Assembly: GCF_017742245.1 (NCBI RefSeq)
Contig: NZ_JAGHKO010000001.1
Location: forward strand, 835,061 to 899,060
Origin: Niastella soli
GTDB lineage: Bacteria; Bacteroidota; Bacteroidia; Chitinophagales; Chitinophagaceae
Direction: 5' to 3'
DNA length: 64,000 nt
The translations under genes and the position numbers were made by a program. How positions within the stretch are numbered: position 1 is the stretch's first letter; the number at the start of each line of letters is the position of its first letter. Positions 17,876-26,594 of the stretch are shown in pieces. The notes beneath the pieces were generated by a model. That model was not told where the DNA came from. It ran no database searches and saw nothing but the letters and a program-made list of their open reading frames with translations.

Positions 17876-18940
17876 ATGGAACTTACCGACGAGATAATGG
17901 TTCAGCGAACAACCAAATCAAGATTACCTGAAGTTGATTTTAACAAGCTGGGGTTTGGAAACTATATTTCTGACCACATGCTGATCTGCTATTATAAAAA
18001 CGGACAATGGGAAGCGCCCAGTATTGTGCCTTTTGGTGATATTTCCCTTAGTCCTGCTACGCTGGCATTGCATTACGGCCAATCTGTGTTTGAAGGATTG
18101 AAAGCATTCAGACTGGAAGATGGCCGCATTAACCTCTTCCGTGTACAAAAGCATTATGAAAGAATGGTGCGTTCTTTAAGCCGCATGTGCATGCCAGGTG
18201 TACCCGAAGAAATATTTGTAGAGGGCCTTCGCCGTCTTATAGAAGTAGATAAAGACTGGTTGCCTACTCAACCTGGCGGCGCCTTATATGTTCGCCCCAT
18301 CATGTTTGCCAGCGAAGCCAAATACGGCGTAAAGATCGCTGATGAATATTGCTTTATCATGTTCACCGGACCTGTAGGCTCCTATTTTGCAAACCCATTG
18401 CGCTTGAAAGTGGAAACTGATTTTACCCGCGCTGCAAAAGGCGGTACGGGTTCTGCAAAATGCGCAGGGAACTACGGTGGTGCTTTCTACCCTACACAAA
18501 AAGCAAAAGAGGCCGGCTACGACCAGGTTTTATGGACCGATGCCCGCGAAAACAAATACATTGAGGAAAGCGGAATGATGAACGCCATGTTCGTTATAGA
18601 TGGCGTGTTGGTTACTCCGCCTACCAGCGATTCTATTCTGGCCGGCGTAACCCGCGATTCTTTATTGACACTGGCCGGCGATCTGGGCATTCCACATGAA
18701 GCCCGCCCCGTAAGTGTAGAAGAACTGGAAAATGCTTTCCGTCACAATACCATTACAGAAGCATTTGGCGCTGGTACAGCCGCTGTAGTAGCCCCCATTG
18801 CTACTATTCACTTAAATGGTATCGATCACCATTTACCGGCGTATAACGACAACTCCATTATGTTCCAGTTAAAGAACAGACTGGAAGCTATTCGTAAATG
18901 CCAGGAAGAAGACAAACACGGCTGGAATTTCCTGTTCTAG
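17876..18940 (+). CDS. ilvE: Branched-chain-amino-acid aminotransferase
   Basis: 354 residues, class IV PLP aminotransferase. It interconverts Leu, Ile and Val with their 2-oxo acids using glutamate/2-oxoglutarate. Motifs: LHYGQSVFEGLKAF (about 61-74), YVRPIMFASE, and GGTGSAKCAGNYGGAF with the PLP lysine (about residue 196), followed by VLWTDARENKYIEESGMMN. This is the large (eukaryote-like, BCAT type II) form of about 350 residues rather than the 300-residue E. coli form. It has its own promoter and a terminator directly after the gene. Confidence 0.95.
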   Translation: MELTDEIMVQRTTKSRLPEVDFNKLGFGNYISDHMLICYYKNGQWEAPSIVPFGDISLSPATLALHYGQSVFEGLKAFRLEDGRINLFRVQKHYERMVRSLSRMCMPGVPEEIFVEGLRRLIEVDKDWLPTQPGGALYVRPIMFASEAKYGVKIADEYCFIMFTGPVGSYFANPLRLKVETDFTRAAKGGTGSAKCAGNYGGAFYPTQKAKEAGYDQVLWTDARENKYIEESGMMNAMFVIDGVLVTPPTSDSILAGVTRDSLLTLAGDLGIPHEARPVSVEELENAFRHNTITEAFGAGTAAVVAPIATIHLNGIDHHLPAYNDNSIMFQLKNRLEAIRKCQEEDKHGWNFLF

Positions 18941-18960
18941 ATCAGTATGTTACTTTATAA

Positions 18961-19003
18961 TAAAAGGACCGGTTCGCCCCTGGCGGATCGGTCCTTTTTT
19001 TAT
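18961..19003 (+). terminator. Intrinsic terminator overlapping the next promoter
   Basis: Long arms AAAAGGACCGGTTCGCC and GGCGGATCGGTCCTTTT then T-run. The T-run runs straight into the box TATCTTTG (19001-19008) of the next gene. Confidence 0.85.
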
Positions 19004-19008
19004 CTTTG
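19001..19008 (+). promoter_or_regulatory. Candidate -7 box of the SDR gene
   Basis: TATCTTTG, 23 bases before the ATG at 19032. It shares bases with the preceding terminator tail. Confidence 0.45.
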
Positions 19009-19031
19009 ATAACAACTTATAATTTTTCAAT

Positions 19032-19724
19032 ATGCCAAAAACCATTATTATAACAGGCGCTAATGGCAGCCTTGGTACTGCTGTTGTAAAAAAATTCCTT
19101 GACCAGGACTATAAAGTGGTTGCGGTTGATCATTCAGGTAACCACCTGGGGTTTGCCGACAGGCACCCCCAATTTGAGCTGCACGGTATTGAGCTTACCG
19201 ATGAATCTGAATGTAAAACATTTGTAAATGAGGCAATAGGATTGTACGGCAATATTGATTGCGGGGTGTTGCTGGCCGGTGGATTTGAAATGGGCGGTAT
19301 TGACACTACCGACACTGCCCAGTTACGAAAAATGTTCACGCTGAATTTTGAAACGGCCTATCATATAGCAAGGCCATTATTTCAGCACATGATGCAAAAC
19401 GGATATGGCAGGTTAATATTTACCGGTGCCCGCCCCGGCTTGCATTTGGAAGAAGGCGCTAATAAGATTGCCTATGCATTAAGTAAATCGCTGCTGTTCA
19501 GCCTGGCTGAAATTTTAAATAAGGAAGCCAAAGGAACAAATGTAACCGTATCGGTAATAGCGCCCAGTACTATTGACACAAAACCCAATCGCGAAAGTAT
19601 GCCTAATGCTAAATTCGATGACTGGGTAAAACCGGAAGCCATTGCCGATGTGCTGGCCTTTATATGTTCTGATAGTGGAAATGTACTGCGGGAATCTGTT
19701 TATAAAGTGTATAATAATGCATAA
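19032..19724 (+). CDS. Short-chain dehydrogenase/reductase
   Basis: 230 residues with an N-terminal Rossmann motif IITGANGSLGTAV (TGxxxGxG, about 7-16), LLAGG in the NAG position, and the catalytic YALSK (Tyr/Lys). The usual catalytic serine 13 residues before the tyrosine is not seen; that position lies in TGARPGLHLEEG. This pattern is close to small SDRs related to dihydropteridine reductase-like proteins. Substrate unknown. Single-gene unit between a terminator and a long downstream hairpin. Confidence 0.8.
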   Translation: MPKTIIITGANGSLGTAVVKKFLDQDYKVVAVDHSGNHLGFADRHPQFELHGIELTDESECKTFVNEAIGLYGNIDCGVLLAGGFEMGGIDTTDTAQLRKMFTLNFETAYHIARPLFQHMMQNGYGRLIFTGARPGLHLEEGANKIAYALSKSLLFSLAEILNKEAKGTNVTVSVIAPSTIDTKPNRESMPNAKFDDWVKPEAIADVLAFICSDSGNVLRESVYKVYNNA

Positions 19725-19726
19725 AA

Positions 19727-19775
19727 AACAAGATGAGTTCTCCGACATGTTGGGGAACTCATCTTGTTTATTTAT
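19727..19775 (+). terminator. Intrinsic terminator
   Basis: ACAAGATGAGTTCTCC and GGGGAACTCATCTTGT arms with flanking A and T tracts. Confidence 0.85.
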
Positions 19776-19902
19776 AACCCTGAGTACTTAACAAAGCTTT
19801 CCTCCCGATCTCATCGGGATGTACGAATTAAACACCCAGGATCACATACACCATATAACACAACTCTCTTTTCTCTGCCTACTTGATATACGATTCATAG
19901 GT

Positions 19903-20199
19903 TTATACTTCAAGCACACTATTCCATCCTGTAACGCCATCAGGTTCACGAAACTGATTCTCTATATCCTCCGCCCACATCCGCTCATCGATAAAGAATT
20001 TGTAATAATATTTCCCACGTGGTAACATTGGTATTTCTATACTCCAAAACCCATTCTTGGTGGGACGTAAGGTCAACTGGTCATGAGCCCAGTTGTTAAA
20101 ATCACCAGCGAGTGCAATTCTGTTCGCACAGGCGTTTTTGATGTGAAACTCTATACACTTCTTCCTCTTATTTACGTAAGGGGATTGATGGTGTTTCAT
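19903..20199 (-). CDS. Stand-alone glycogen-binding domain protein (CBM48 / isoamylase early-set)
   Basis: 98 residues that consist of little more than one AMPK-type glycogen-binding domain: IALAGDFNNWAHDQLTLR, then GFWSIEIPMLPRGKYYYKFFID and the trailing EPDGVTGWNSVLEV. The conserved tryptophans and lysine that stack on glucan are present. No catalytic domain or signal peptide is attached, so it is a cytosolic carbohydrate-binding module acting alone or as an accessory subunit. It has a strong Shine-Dalgarno sequence, rare in this window. No glycogen enzymes are encoded nearby. Confidence 0.85.
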   Translation of the reverse strand: MKHHQSPYVNKRKKCIEFHIKNACANRIALAGDFNNWAHDQLTLRPTKNGFWSIEIPMLPRGKYYYKFFIDERMWAEDIENQFREPDGVTGWNSVLEV

Positions 20200-20203
20200 G
20201 GTG

Positions 20204-20211
20204 CCCTCCTT
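20204..20211 (-). promoter_or_regulatory. Strong Shine-Dalgarno sequence
   Basis: AAGGAGGG on the minus strand, four bases before the ATG of the glycogen-binding protein. Most genes here have no recognisable ribosome-binding site, so this one may be highly translated. Confidence 0.7.
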
Positions 20212-20602
20212 ATTTTAGGTGCCTAAAAAAAAATGGTTAATACTTACTAATACGGATATTACCACAAGCTTTCAAAGGATATCGGCACTAGGCATCAAAA
20301 GAATAAAAATGTACTTATTCCAGGCAGATTGTTTAAGTAAAGGCTAAGATATTGTTTTAGGGGGTTTTGTTCTGGCCCGTTACAAAAGGTACGATGTTTT
20401 AAAAAACTATTAAAAGAATTGGTCTATTATTTTTCTGTTACTCTCTTTATAGCCAAGACGTACAAACATCGAACTATAATCATTCCTTTCCAATGACATA
20501 CATCATGTGATTGCATGATGCTAAACCGTTTAAATCATCAGCAAAGGCTTACCGGCGCTGCATTTCATTAATGTTACATCAATGATTATACTTGCCTCAA
20601 GG
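20212..20602. other. Gene-free intergenic stretch
   Basis: No open frame of note. The only structure seen is a palindrome with 7-base arms CATCATG (20501-20507) and CATGATG (20514-20520). Function unknown. Confidence 0.5.
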
Positions 20603-20869
20603 CTATTTTACAGACACCAGTTTGCTGGAAGTGAGTGGTTGCTTTTCTGGATAATTGTGTACTAAACTATCGAGGTCGTGCTTCAGGAAGTTGATATCTT
20701 TTTGCAGTTGCAGATTTACTGATAGAACGGAATCGTTCTGTAATAATAATTTGTTATTGAACTCAGTCAGTTGTCTATTTTTTTGTTGCAGCACAAAAGC
20801 GAACGCTATTAATACAATAGCGCCAGCTGCCAAAATCCGGAAAATAAAAACAAAATGATTCCCTTTCAT
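20603..20869 (-). CDS. Small membrane-anchored coiled-coil protein
   Basis: 88 residues: an N-terminal membrane helix (about 8-28, FRILAAGAIVLIAFAFVLQ) and then a short coiled coil (about 29-72, with QNDSVLSVNLQLQKDINFLKH). It resembles FtsL/septum-type bitopic proteins only in layout; no sequence family is recognised. It lies just downstream of the two-component genes, on the same strand with a 128-base gap. The gap means co-transcription is uncertain. Confidence 0.5.
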   Translation of the reverse strand: MKGNHFVFIFRILAAGAIVLIAFAFVLQQKNRQLTEFNNKLLLQNDSVLSVNLQLQKDINFLKHDLDSLVHNYPEKQPLTSSKLVSVK

Positions 20870-20997
20870 TTAAATAATAGAAACACCAAATATGCTTTAT
20901 TATGGTTAAACGCTAATTAAACAGGAATTAAAAAGCAATTAAACAACGGTTAACAATTGTTAACGAAGACCTTTAACCGGGATGTAATAGTAAGACC

Positions 20998-22395
20998 TTA
21001 GGCCTTGGCTGCAAAGGCTTTAACTGAAGGAAGCGTAATGGTGAAAATGGTGCCCGATTCTCTTGAAGAATGCACTTTAATGGTTCCCTTATGCATATTA
21101 ATGATGCGTTGGGCAAGCGGCAGCCCTAATCCGAAACCTTTTATGGGTGAAACCGTTGCACTTCGGTAAAAAGGCTGAAAAATATGCTCCGATTCCGACT
21201 CCATGATGGTATCGCCATAATTCTTAAACTGTACAATTACGTTATCGTTCTCGAAGAGCAGGTTGATCATTACCTGATGATCGAACGAAAATTTACAACC
21301 ATTATCCGCAATATTACGTAGTGAACTATACAACAGGTCACCGTTCCCAAAAACCAGGAAGGATTTTTCATCATCGGGGAAATCGCCAAATTCCAACAAC
21401 ACTTTATAAGCGTCGCTGTTCTTCTGCACATCGGCGGTCACTTTCAGCAGCACCTCATCTATACGCACTTCACTTAACTCAATGCCACCTTCGGTACCGG
21501 TTTTGGCTATTTCCAACAGGCTCTTGGTAAGCTGCTGCATTTGCTGTACATCTTCATGAACCGATTGTATAACCTGTTTATACTCTTCATCACTTCTTTT
21601 CTTTTGCAAGGTTACTTCCAGCTGGCTCAGGATGGAGGTAAGCGGGGTCGACAGCTCATGCGACGCATTGGAAATAAAACGCCGTTGCACCAGGAAGTAT
21701 TCCTGTAACCGGTCGAGCAGTTCATTAAAGGTGTTGGCCAGTTGGTTTAATTCGTCCTGCGTGCTGCCCGCCTGAATGTGATGAGTAAGATTTTGGGAGG
21801 TAATATGTTTTACGTCGTGAATGATCTGTTTAATAGGCTTTACCAGCTGTACCGAGAAGGCATAGCCAACCACCAGCGCAATGGCAATACCAATAAATAA
21901 ACAGGTGAGCAGAATGTCGCGCAGGTCTTTTAACCGTTGCCAGCCATCCACATCATAAGCGGTTACCACAACCACAATGCGGCTTCGGTTATCGGTATAG
22001 TGAAAGGCCAGCGCATCGCGCTTGTTCACAGTAAAATACACTTCATGTTTTAACCGGGCCTCTTTCAAAATGTCTTTATCGGACAATATAGAATCAACAC
22101 TGGCAGCATTGTACCGGTATACAGGTCTGTCGAGGTAATCGAAGATCACCACACTTTTCTGATTCAGCGTAAAGGCTGAGGCAGAATCGATATGGTATAG
22201 AAATGCACGGGCGCTGTCGCTATCCCCCAAATAGGAGAACAGCTGCCCATCGTTATTAGCCCTTCCTTTCAACCGCTTTTTAAACGCTTCAATCCGTTGC
22301 AGCGAGGTAAAATAATGAACGGAAATACTTAATACCAACAGAATAATGGTAACCAGTAAGGCAAAAAGCGCGGTTATTTTAAATTTTATTTTCAA
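20998..22395 (-). CDS. Sensor histidine kinase (OmpR-partner type)
   Basis: 465 residues: TM1 (about 10-30), a periplasmic sensor region of about 130 residues, TM2 (about 161-181), HAMP (about 182-235), HisKA with SNASHELSTPLTSI (phospho-acceptor His246), and a HATPase_c domain with an N-box NIADNGCKFS and G-box GFGLGLPLAQRI. It phosphorylates the response regulator encoded one base upstream. The signal sensed is unknown; the sensor region shows no named domain. Topology fits a classical envelope sensor. Confidence 0.92.
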   Translation of the reverse strand: MKIKFKITALFALLVTIILLVLSISVHYFTSLQRIEAFKKRLKGRANNDGQLFSYLGDSDSARAFLYHIDSASAFTLNQKSVVIFDYLDRPVYRYNAASVDSILSDKDILKEARLKHEVYFTVNKRDALAFHYTDNRSRIVVVVTAYDVDGWQRLKDLRDILLTCLFIGIAIALVVGYAFSVQLVKPIKQIIHDVKHITSQNLTHHIQAGSTQDELNQLANTFNELLDRLQEYFLVQRRFISNASHELSTPLTSILSQLEVTLQKKRSDEEYKQVIQSVHEDVQQMQQLTKSLLEIAKTGTEGGIELSEVRIDEVLLKVTADVQKNSDAYKVLLEFGDFPDDEKSFLVFGNGDLLYSSLRNIADNGCKFSFDHQVMINLLFENDNVIVQFKNYGDTIMESESEHIFQPFYRSATVSPIKGFGLGLPLAQRIINMHKGTIKVHSSRESGTIFTITLPSVKAFAAKA

Positions 22396-22396
22396 C

Positions 22397-23086
22397 CTAT
22401 GGGTTTTCTTTCAATATATACCCCATGCCTACCTGCGTATGAATAAGCCGGGTTTCAAAATCCTTATCCAGCTTTTTACGCAGGAAGTTTACATATACAT
22501 CAATTACGTTGGTCTTGGTGTCAAAATCAATATCCCATACATTCAAGGCTATATCTGCGCGGGAAACCACACGGTTTTTGTTTCGTATCAGGTATTCCAG
22601 CAACTGAAATTCCTTGGCAGTAAGCGATATGGGTTTTTCGGCCCGGGTTACTTCCTTACTGTCGAGGTTCATGGTAAGGTCAGCCACCTTCAGGATATTG
22701 CCGGTAGGGATATTATGATAGATCCTTTTTAACAATGCCCTGATACGCACCAACAGCTCCTTAAAATCGAATGGCTTTACAATGTAATCATCGGCCCCGG
22801 CGTCAAACCCTTCAATTTTATCAGAAGTTGTATTAAGGGCCGTAAGCATAACTACGGGTATTCGTTCGCTGTGACGGCGGATCTCCTTACACAGCTCATA
22901 CCCATTCAACCCGGGCAGGTTAATGTCCAGGATAATAAGGTCGAACGGATAGGTCTCGAACAACTTTTTGCCAATTAGACCATCGTAGGCAACTTCTACA
23001 TAATAACCTTGTTCGCTAAGTCCTTTCTTTAATGACTCTGCTATCTTTCTTTCATCCTCAACCAGTAAAATTTTTATTTCTTCCAT
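22397..23086 (-). CDS. Response regulator, OmpR/PhoB family
   Basis: 229 residues: receiver domain (EDE acidic pocket at 10-12, phospho-acceptor Asp54 in LIILDINLPG, Lys in IVKPFDF) and a C-terminal winged-helix DNA-binding domain (ISLTAKEFQLLEYLIRN, DVYVNFLRKKL, TQVGMGYIL). It is the cognate partner of the kinase at 20998-22395; the genes are one base apart in the same direction. The target genes are not evident. Confidence 0.94.
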   Translation of the reverse strand: MEEIKILLVEDERKIAESLKKGLSEQGYYVEVAYDGLIGKKLFETYPFDLIILDINLPGLNGYELCKEIRRHSERIPVVMLTALNTTSDKIEGFDAGADDYIVKPFDFKELLVRIRALLKRIYHNIPTGNILKVADLTMNLDSKEVTRAEKPISLTAKEFQLLEYLIRNKNRVVSRADIALNVWDIDFDTKTNVIDVYVNFLRKKLDKDFETRLIHTQVGMGYILKENP

Positions 23087-23220
23087 AGCTAAAAATTCAT
23101 GGACGCAAAATTCACAAATAATAAAGTTACCGGGTCCGCTATCTCAAGTTAATGAATTAAAAGTATATTAAAATTGGGTATTGAGACGGCCCTCCTACGC
23201 TTAAGCTCCGGCGACGCAGA

Positions 23221-23262
23221 CGGCAGATGGCAGACGGCAAACGGCAGACGGCAGACGGCAGA
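23221..23262. repeat. Heptamer array 1 (six CGGCAGA-like units)
   Basis: Six consecutive 7-base units: CGGCAGA, TGGCAGA, CGGCAAA, then CGGCAGA three times. Same period and GGCA core as the two arrays that follow. Confidence 0.85.
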
Positions 23263-23270
23263 CCCACGAC

Positions 23271-23340
23271 CGGCAATGGGCAATGGGCAATGGGCAATGG
23301 GCAATGGGCAATGGGCAATGGGCAATGGGCAATGGGCAAT
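23271..23340. repeat. Heptamer array 2 (ten GGGCAAT units)
   Basis: 70 bases made of ten 7-base units, the first CGGCAAT and the others GGGCAAT, with no other variation. Confidence 0.9.
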
Positions 23341-23428
23341 TTCCGACTAATAGCTAGACTCGCTTCAGGCAGACGGCAGACCCTCGACGCGGCAATGGGG
23401 CAATCCGGTCCTTCGCTTTGCTCAGGGC

Positions 23429-23561
<133 letters not shown>

Positions 23562-23639
23562 TTTGGCCTCGCGACAATATACAACCTGCTGACTGCTCAG
23601 TTGGCCCCTCCCGGCCTTCAAAGGAGCAATACAACCGCG

Positions 23640-24020
23640 CGATAATAATTCAGCCTGTTAGTTTTTCAGCCTTTCTATTCTCTGCCTTTCCCTTATCAAC
23701 TCCGTCAACTCTATCAACCACCTCCTCGTCAACTTTTAACCCGCCAACTTCCTACTTCTTGCCTCCTACTTCATACTTCAGTCACCCTTCTATCAACATC
23801 CAAATATATTCCTCCAAACCGAGCCCTCGACCCTACGGCTCCGCTCAGGGCACTCGGTCTTTTTGCAGCCCCTTCGACTTTCCGCCGAAGGCGGACACGC
23901 GCTCATGGCCTTGTTAAACTTATTAACCTTCTTCTTCCTGATCAACTGGTCAACCTCCTACATCTTACTCTACCTCCGCCTTTATCAACTCTTTCAACCC
24001 TATCACCCCTATCAACTTCC
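23640..24020. repeat. Intergenic 'TCAAC' word region
   Basis: Loose runs of ATCAACT, GTCAACT, TTAACC and CTTCCTACTTC words, and two hairpin-like words of the form CCCTCGAC...CTCCGCTCAGGG (23823-23853) and CCTTCGACTTTCCGCCGAAGG (near 23871-23891). A 24-base stretch at 23931-23954 is repeated exactly at 49818-49841. No gene supported between 23087 and 24023. Confidence 0.65.
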
Positions 24021-24023
24021 AAC

Positions 24024-25010
24024 TCACACCCCCATCAAGCCCAACCAATCTATCATCCGGGTAGTGAAACCATATTCGTTATCGAACCAGGCTATCAGCT
24101 TTACATGGTTGCCAATTACCGAGGTAAGCGTACCATCAATAACACAGGAATGGGTATTCCCTTTAATATCCAGTGATACCAATGGGTCTTCAGTATATTC
24201 AATAATTCCTTTATAATCGTTTTGAGCGGCTGTGGAAAAAAGCGTGTTTATCTCTTCACGGGTTGTTTCTTCCTGCAGCTGAATGGTAAAATCGGCCAGG
24301 GCACCATTGGCTACCGGTACCCGGGTTGAAACCGAGGCAATCTTGCCTTTCAATGTGGGCAATAACCGCTCGAGCGATTGTCCGAGGTCAATTTCTACGG
24401 GAATGATGGATTCGGCAGCTGCCCTTCCACGCCTGAATTGTTTATGCGGGGCATCTACCAGCTCCTGCCGTGACGTATAGGAATGTAAGATATTACACTG
24501 TACAGATTTGATGCCAATGGCATTCAGGATATACAAGATATGTGTACTGCAGTTGGTCATGCAGCCACCGGGAGAAATTATGGTTTCTTCCTTGCTAAGC
24601 GCATGCTGGTTAAAGCCATATACGAGCAGGGGGATGTCGTTTGAACCGGTAGTAGACAACAATACTTTACGGGCACCGGCTTTAATATGTTGTTCGGCGG
24701 CTGCGCGGTTGCTGAACAGACCGGAGCATTCCAGTACCACATCCACATTCAGGTCTTTCCAGGGCAGCAGGTAAGGGTGTTGCTGTTGAAGGGCCATTAC
24801 CTCTTTCCCATTCGCTACAAGCACTCCGGGTTTGTGGGTAATAGAGCCGGTAAAGGTGCCATATACTGAATCATATTTTAACAGATAAGCCAGGTTATCT
24901 GCGTCCATAATATCGTTCACTGCAACCAGTTCAACAGCTGGGCTATCTATCAGGCGTCTGAACAAAAGGCGGCCGATCCGGCCCATTCCGTTAATTGCAA
25001 TTCTCATCAT
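24024..25010 (-). CDS. Divergent type I glyceraldehyde-3-phosphate dehydrogenase-like protein
   Basis: 328 residues with the GAPDH fold. NAD-binding INGMGRIGR at 6-14, catalytic Cys150 in GGCMTNC, His176 in LHSYTS, and the C-terminal WFDNEYGFTTR. The signature SxxSCTTNC is altered to SPGGCMTNC. The phosphate-binding loop normally reading IIPTSTGAAKA is IIPVEIDLGQS, so the Thr-Gly pair that binds inorganic phosphate is replaced by Ile-Asp; Arg230 is kept. This suggests a paralogue with changed substrate (for example another aldehyde phosphate) or direction rather than the main glycolytic enzyme. Not linked to glycolytic genes. Confidence 0.85.
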   Translation of the reverse strand: MMRIAINGMGRIGRLLFRRLIDSPAVELVAVNDIMDADNLAYLLKYDSVYGTFTGSITHKPGVLVANGKEVMALQQQHPYLLPWKDLNVDVVLECSGLFSNRAAAEQHIKAGARKVLLSTTGSNDIPLLVYGFNQHALSKEETIISPGGCMTNCSTHILYILNAIGIKSVQCNILHSYTSRQELVDAPHKQFRRGRAAAESIIPVEIDLGQSLERLLPTLKGKIASVSTRVPVANGALADFTIQLQEETTREEINTLFSTAAQNDYKGIIEYTEDPLVSLDIKGNTHSCVIDGTLTSVIGNHVKLIAWFDNEYGFTTRMIDWLGLMGV

Positions 25011-25030
25011 ATAGTTTTCAAAATGAGGTG

Positions 25031-25038
25031 CAAATATA
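25031..25038 (-). promoter_or_regulatory. Candidate -7 box of the GAPDH-like gene
   Basis: TATATTTG on the minus strand, 20 bases before the ATG. No clear -33 partner. Confidence 0.4.
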
Positions 25039-25092
25039 CTTAACCGGCGAATGCAGAACTGCTAAGGGAAGTATAAGAGATAAAAGGCATAA

Positions 25093-25440
25093 CTAACTGA
25101 AGTACATATCCAGATCGCGCAGAGAAATGGGTTTTTCCCAAATCCTGGTCACTGGCAGGTTATCCTTTATCCGGGGTGGGTTAAAAGCGCTTAACAGGTG
25201 CAGTTTTATATTAGGGTGGTCCTTTATGATATTCTCCGCTTTTTCCCAACCCAGCCCATCGGGCAGGTTATTATCAAGAAATAAGATGTCTGGCAAAAAC
25301 TGATCTACCTGGCTAAGCCCTTCGGTTAGGGTATAGGCAGTATGAACATCGCAGTTTTTACGGCTAAGGTAGGCCTTGATCAAAAGGCACAGATCCTTCT
25401 CATCGTCAATTATTAAAACCTTAAGGCGCTCCTTTGTCAT
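25093..25440 (-). CDS. Single-domain response regulator
   Basis: 115 residues, receiver domain only: acidic pocket IIDDEKD, phospho-acceptor Asp in LFLDNNLPDG (about 56), and a Lys in IWEKPISL. There is no output domain, so it acts in a phosphorelay or by protein contact, as CheY/Spo0F-type proteins do. No kinase is adjacent. It is divergent from the YtxH gene trio, and a second single-domain regulator lies at the other end of that trio. Confidence 0.85.
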   Translation of the reverse strand: MTKERLKVLIIDDEKDLCLLIKAYLSRKNCDVHTAYTLTEGLSQVDQFLPDILFLDNNLPDGLGWEKAENIIKDHPNIKLHLLSAFNPPRIKDNLPVTRIWEKPISLRDLDMYFS

Positions 25441-25565
25441 GGTTTTTAGAGCTGAATTTTAAATATCCCTGGGGAAATTGTTTCCCATTGATGAAAAATA
25501 TAAAAAAAACAGGAATCTTTTGTCAGTGGTATAATTTTTTCCTCAAATTCCTAAAACGTAAATGT

Positions 25566-25793
25566 ATGACATCTAACACAAAAATCATTCTAGGCATGCT
25601 GGCTGCAGCAGCTGCAGGCGCCGCCATCGGCGTTTTACTGGCCCCTGAAAAGGGAAGTGACTTAAGGAGAAAGATAAAAGATGGCATTGATGAAGTAATG
25701 GAAGATGTGTCGGAACTGCTGGCCCTAGGTAGGGATGAAATGAGAAATATGGTTAAGACCGCAACTGAAGTAGCACACGAAGTGGAAAGCTAA
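25566..25793 (+). CDS. YtxH domain protein
   Basis: 75 residues from ATG 25566; the longer open frame from 25434 overlaps the divergent regulator and has no support. One glycine/alanine-rich helix (IILGMLAAAAAGAAIGVLLAPEKGS) followed by the charged helix DLRRKIKDGIDEVMEDV is the YtxH pattern seen in general-stress proteins of Firmicutes and Bacteroidota. It is probably bitopic in the inner membrane. First of three co-directional genes with envelope character. Confidence 0.85.
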   Translation: MTSNTKIILGMLAAAAAGAAIGVLLAPEKGSDLRRKIKDGIDEVMEDVSELLALGRDEMRNMVKTATEVAHEVES

Positions 25794-25852
25794 CTCAAGC
25801 TGGCTGAATTGATTATAGCTTAAAATATGTAGACCGGATTTAAACAACACCT

Positions 25853-26212
25853 ATGGACGATTTACACACCAAGACAGCTAACCTTGCCAACCACGTTCAG
25901 GATATTGCACAAACTTATTATGACTTAGCTCGTATAAACATAGCACAGGCGGGGGCCAAAACCTTCGCCCGTGCTATTATTTTCTTTTTACTGGCAGGAT
26001 TAATGCTATGTGTATTACTGTTAGCGGGCATTGGGCTTTCCCTATATTTGGGTAAATTGCTGTACAATACATCAGCAGGATACTTTATTGTGGCGGGCAT
26101 TTATCTTTTCACAGTACTGTTGTTATACCTGTTGCGAAAAAGCGTAGTGTTCCCATTTTTCAGAGACTTTATTGTTAGAAGAATTTATGACAAAACAGAT
26201 ATCGAGTTATAA
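25853..26212 (+). CDS. Holin-X-like (phage holin family) membrane protein
   Basis: 119 residues: an amphipathic N-terminal helix, then two membrane helices (about 38-68 and 78-98) with a short loop, and a basic tail. This matches proteins annotated 'phage holin family', which are common in non-phage stress clusters beside YtxH. No phage gene is near, so a lysis role is unlikely. It overlaps the following gene by 26 bases, indicating translational coupling. Confidence 0.7.
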   Translation: MDDLHTKTANLANHVQDIAQTYYDLARINIAQAGAKTFARAIIFFLLAGLMLCVLLLAGIGLSLYLGKLLYNTSAGYFIVAGIYLFTVLLLYLLRKSVVFPFFRDFIVRRIYDKTDIEL

Positions 26213-26594
26213 AGAACTGCTGGAGGAGAAAGCCAGATTAAAACTATTACTGGCCGAGCAGGAAATGCTGATAAAAGAAGACTGGCATTTAATTAAAGAA
26301 GACCTGCGGCCTTTTACCATTGCAGGCTCCACTTTACGCAATTTATTAACGCGCAAAGCCACCACATCTGCTATGCAGCTGGGCGTTAATTTATTTGCGG
26401 ATGGTTTCGTAAAAAAAGTATTATTGGGGAATACCGGCTGGATAACCAAAATGGTGATCCCGTTCTTTATAAAGAATTTTGCATCGCACATAACCGATGA
26501 GCCAGAAAAGATCATACATAAGATCAGGAACCTTTTCAAAAGAAACAAGAAAGAAGAAGGGGCTACTCAGGAAACGGGAATGGATGCCGTTTGA
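26187..26594 (+). CDS. Conserved hypothetical protein of the YtxH/holin-like trio
   Basis: 135 residues from ATG 26187 (a TTG at 26172 is the alternative). The N-terminus is a charged helix (SYKELLEEKARLKLLLAEQEMLI), the middle has a moderately hydrophobic segment (about 85-105), and the C-terminus is basic (KIRNLFKRNKK). No named family is recognised. Overlap with the holin-like gene and same direction make a shared function likely, probably at the inner face of the cytoplasmic membrane. Its 3' end overlaps the convergent regulator gene by 28 bases. Confidence 0.65.
   Translation: MTKQISSYKELLEEKARLKLLLAEQEMLIKEDWHLIKEDLRPFTIAGSTLRNLLTRKATTSAMQLGVNLFADGFVKKVLLGNTGWITKMVIPFFIKNFASHITDEPEKIIHKIRNLFKRNKKEEGATQETGMDAV

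Noticed and set aside
25853-26212. Holin-like gene as a sign of prophage
   Set aside because: No integrase, capsid, terminase or lysin gene nearby; such proteins are common in bacterial stress clusters.
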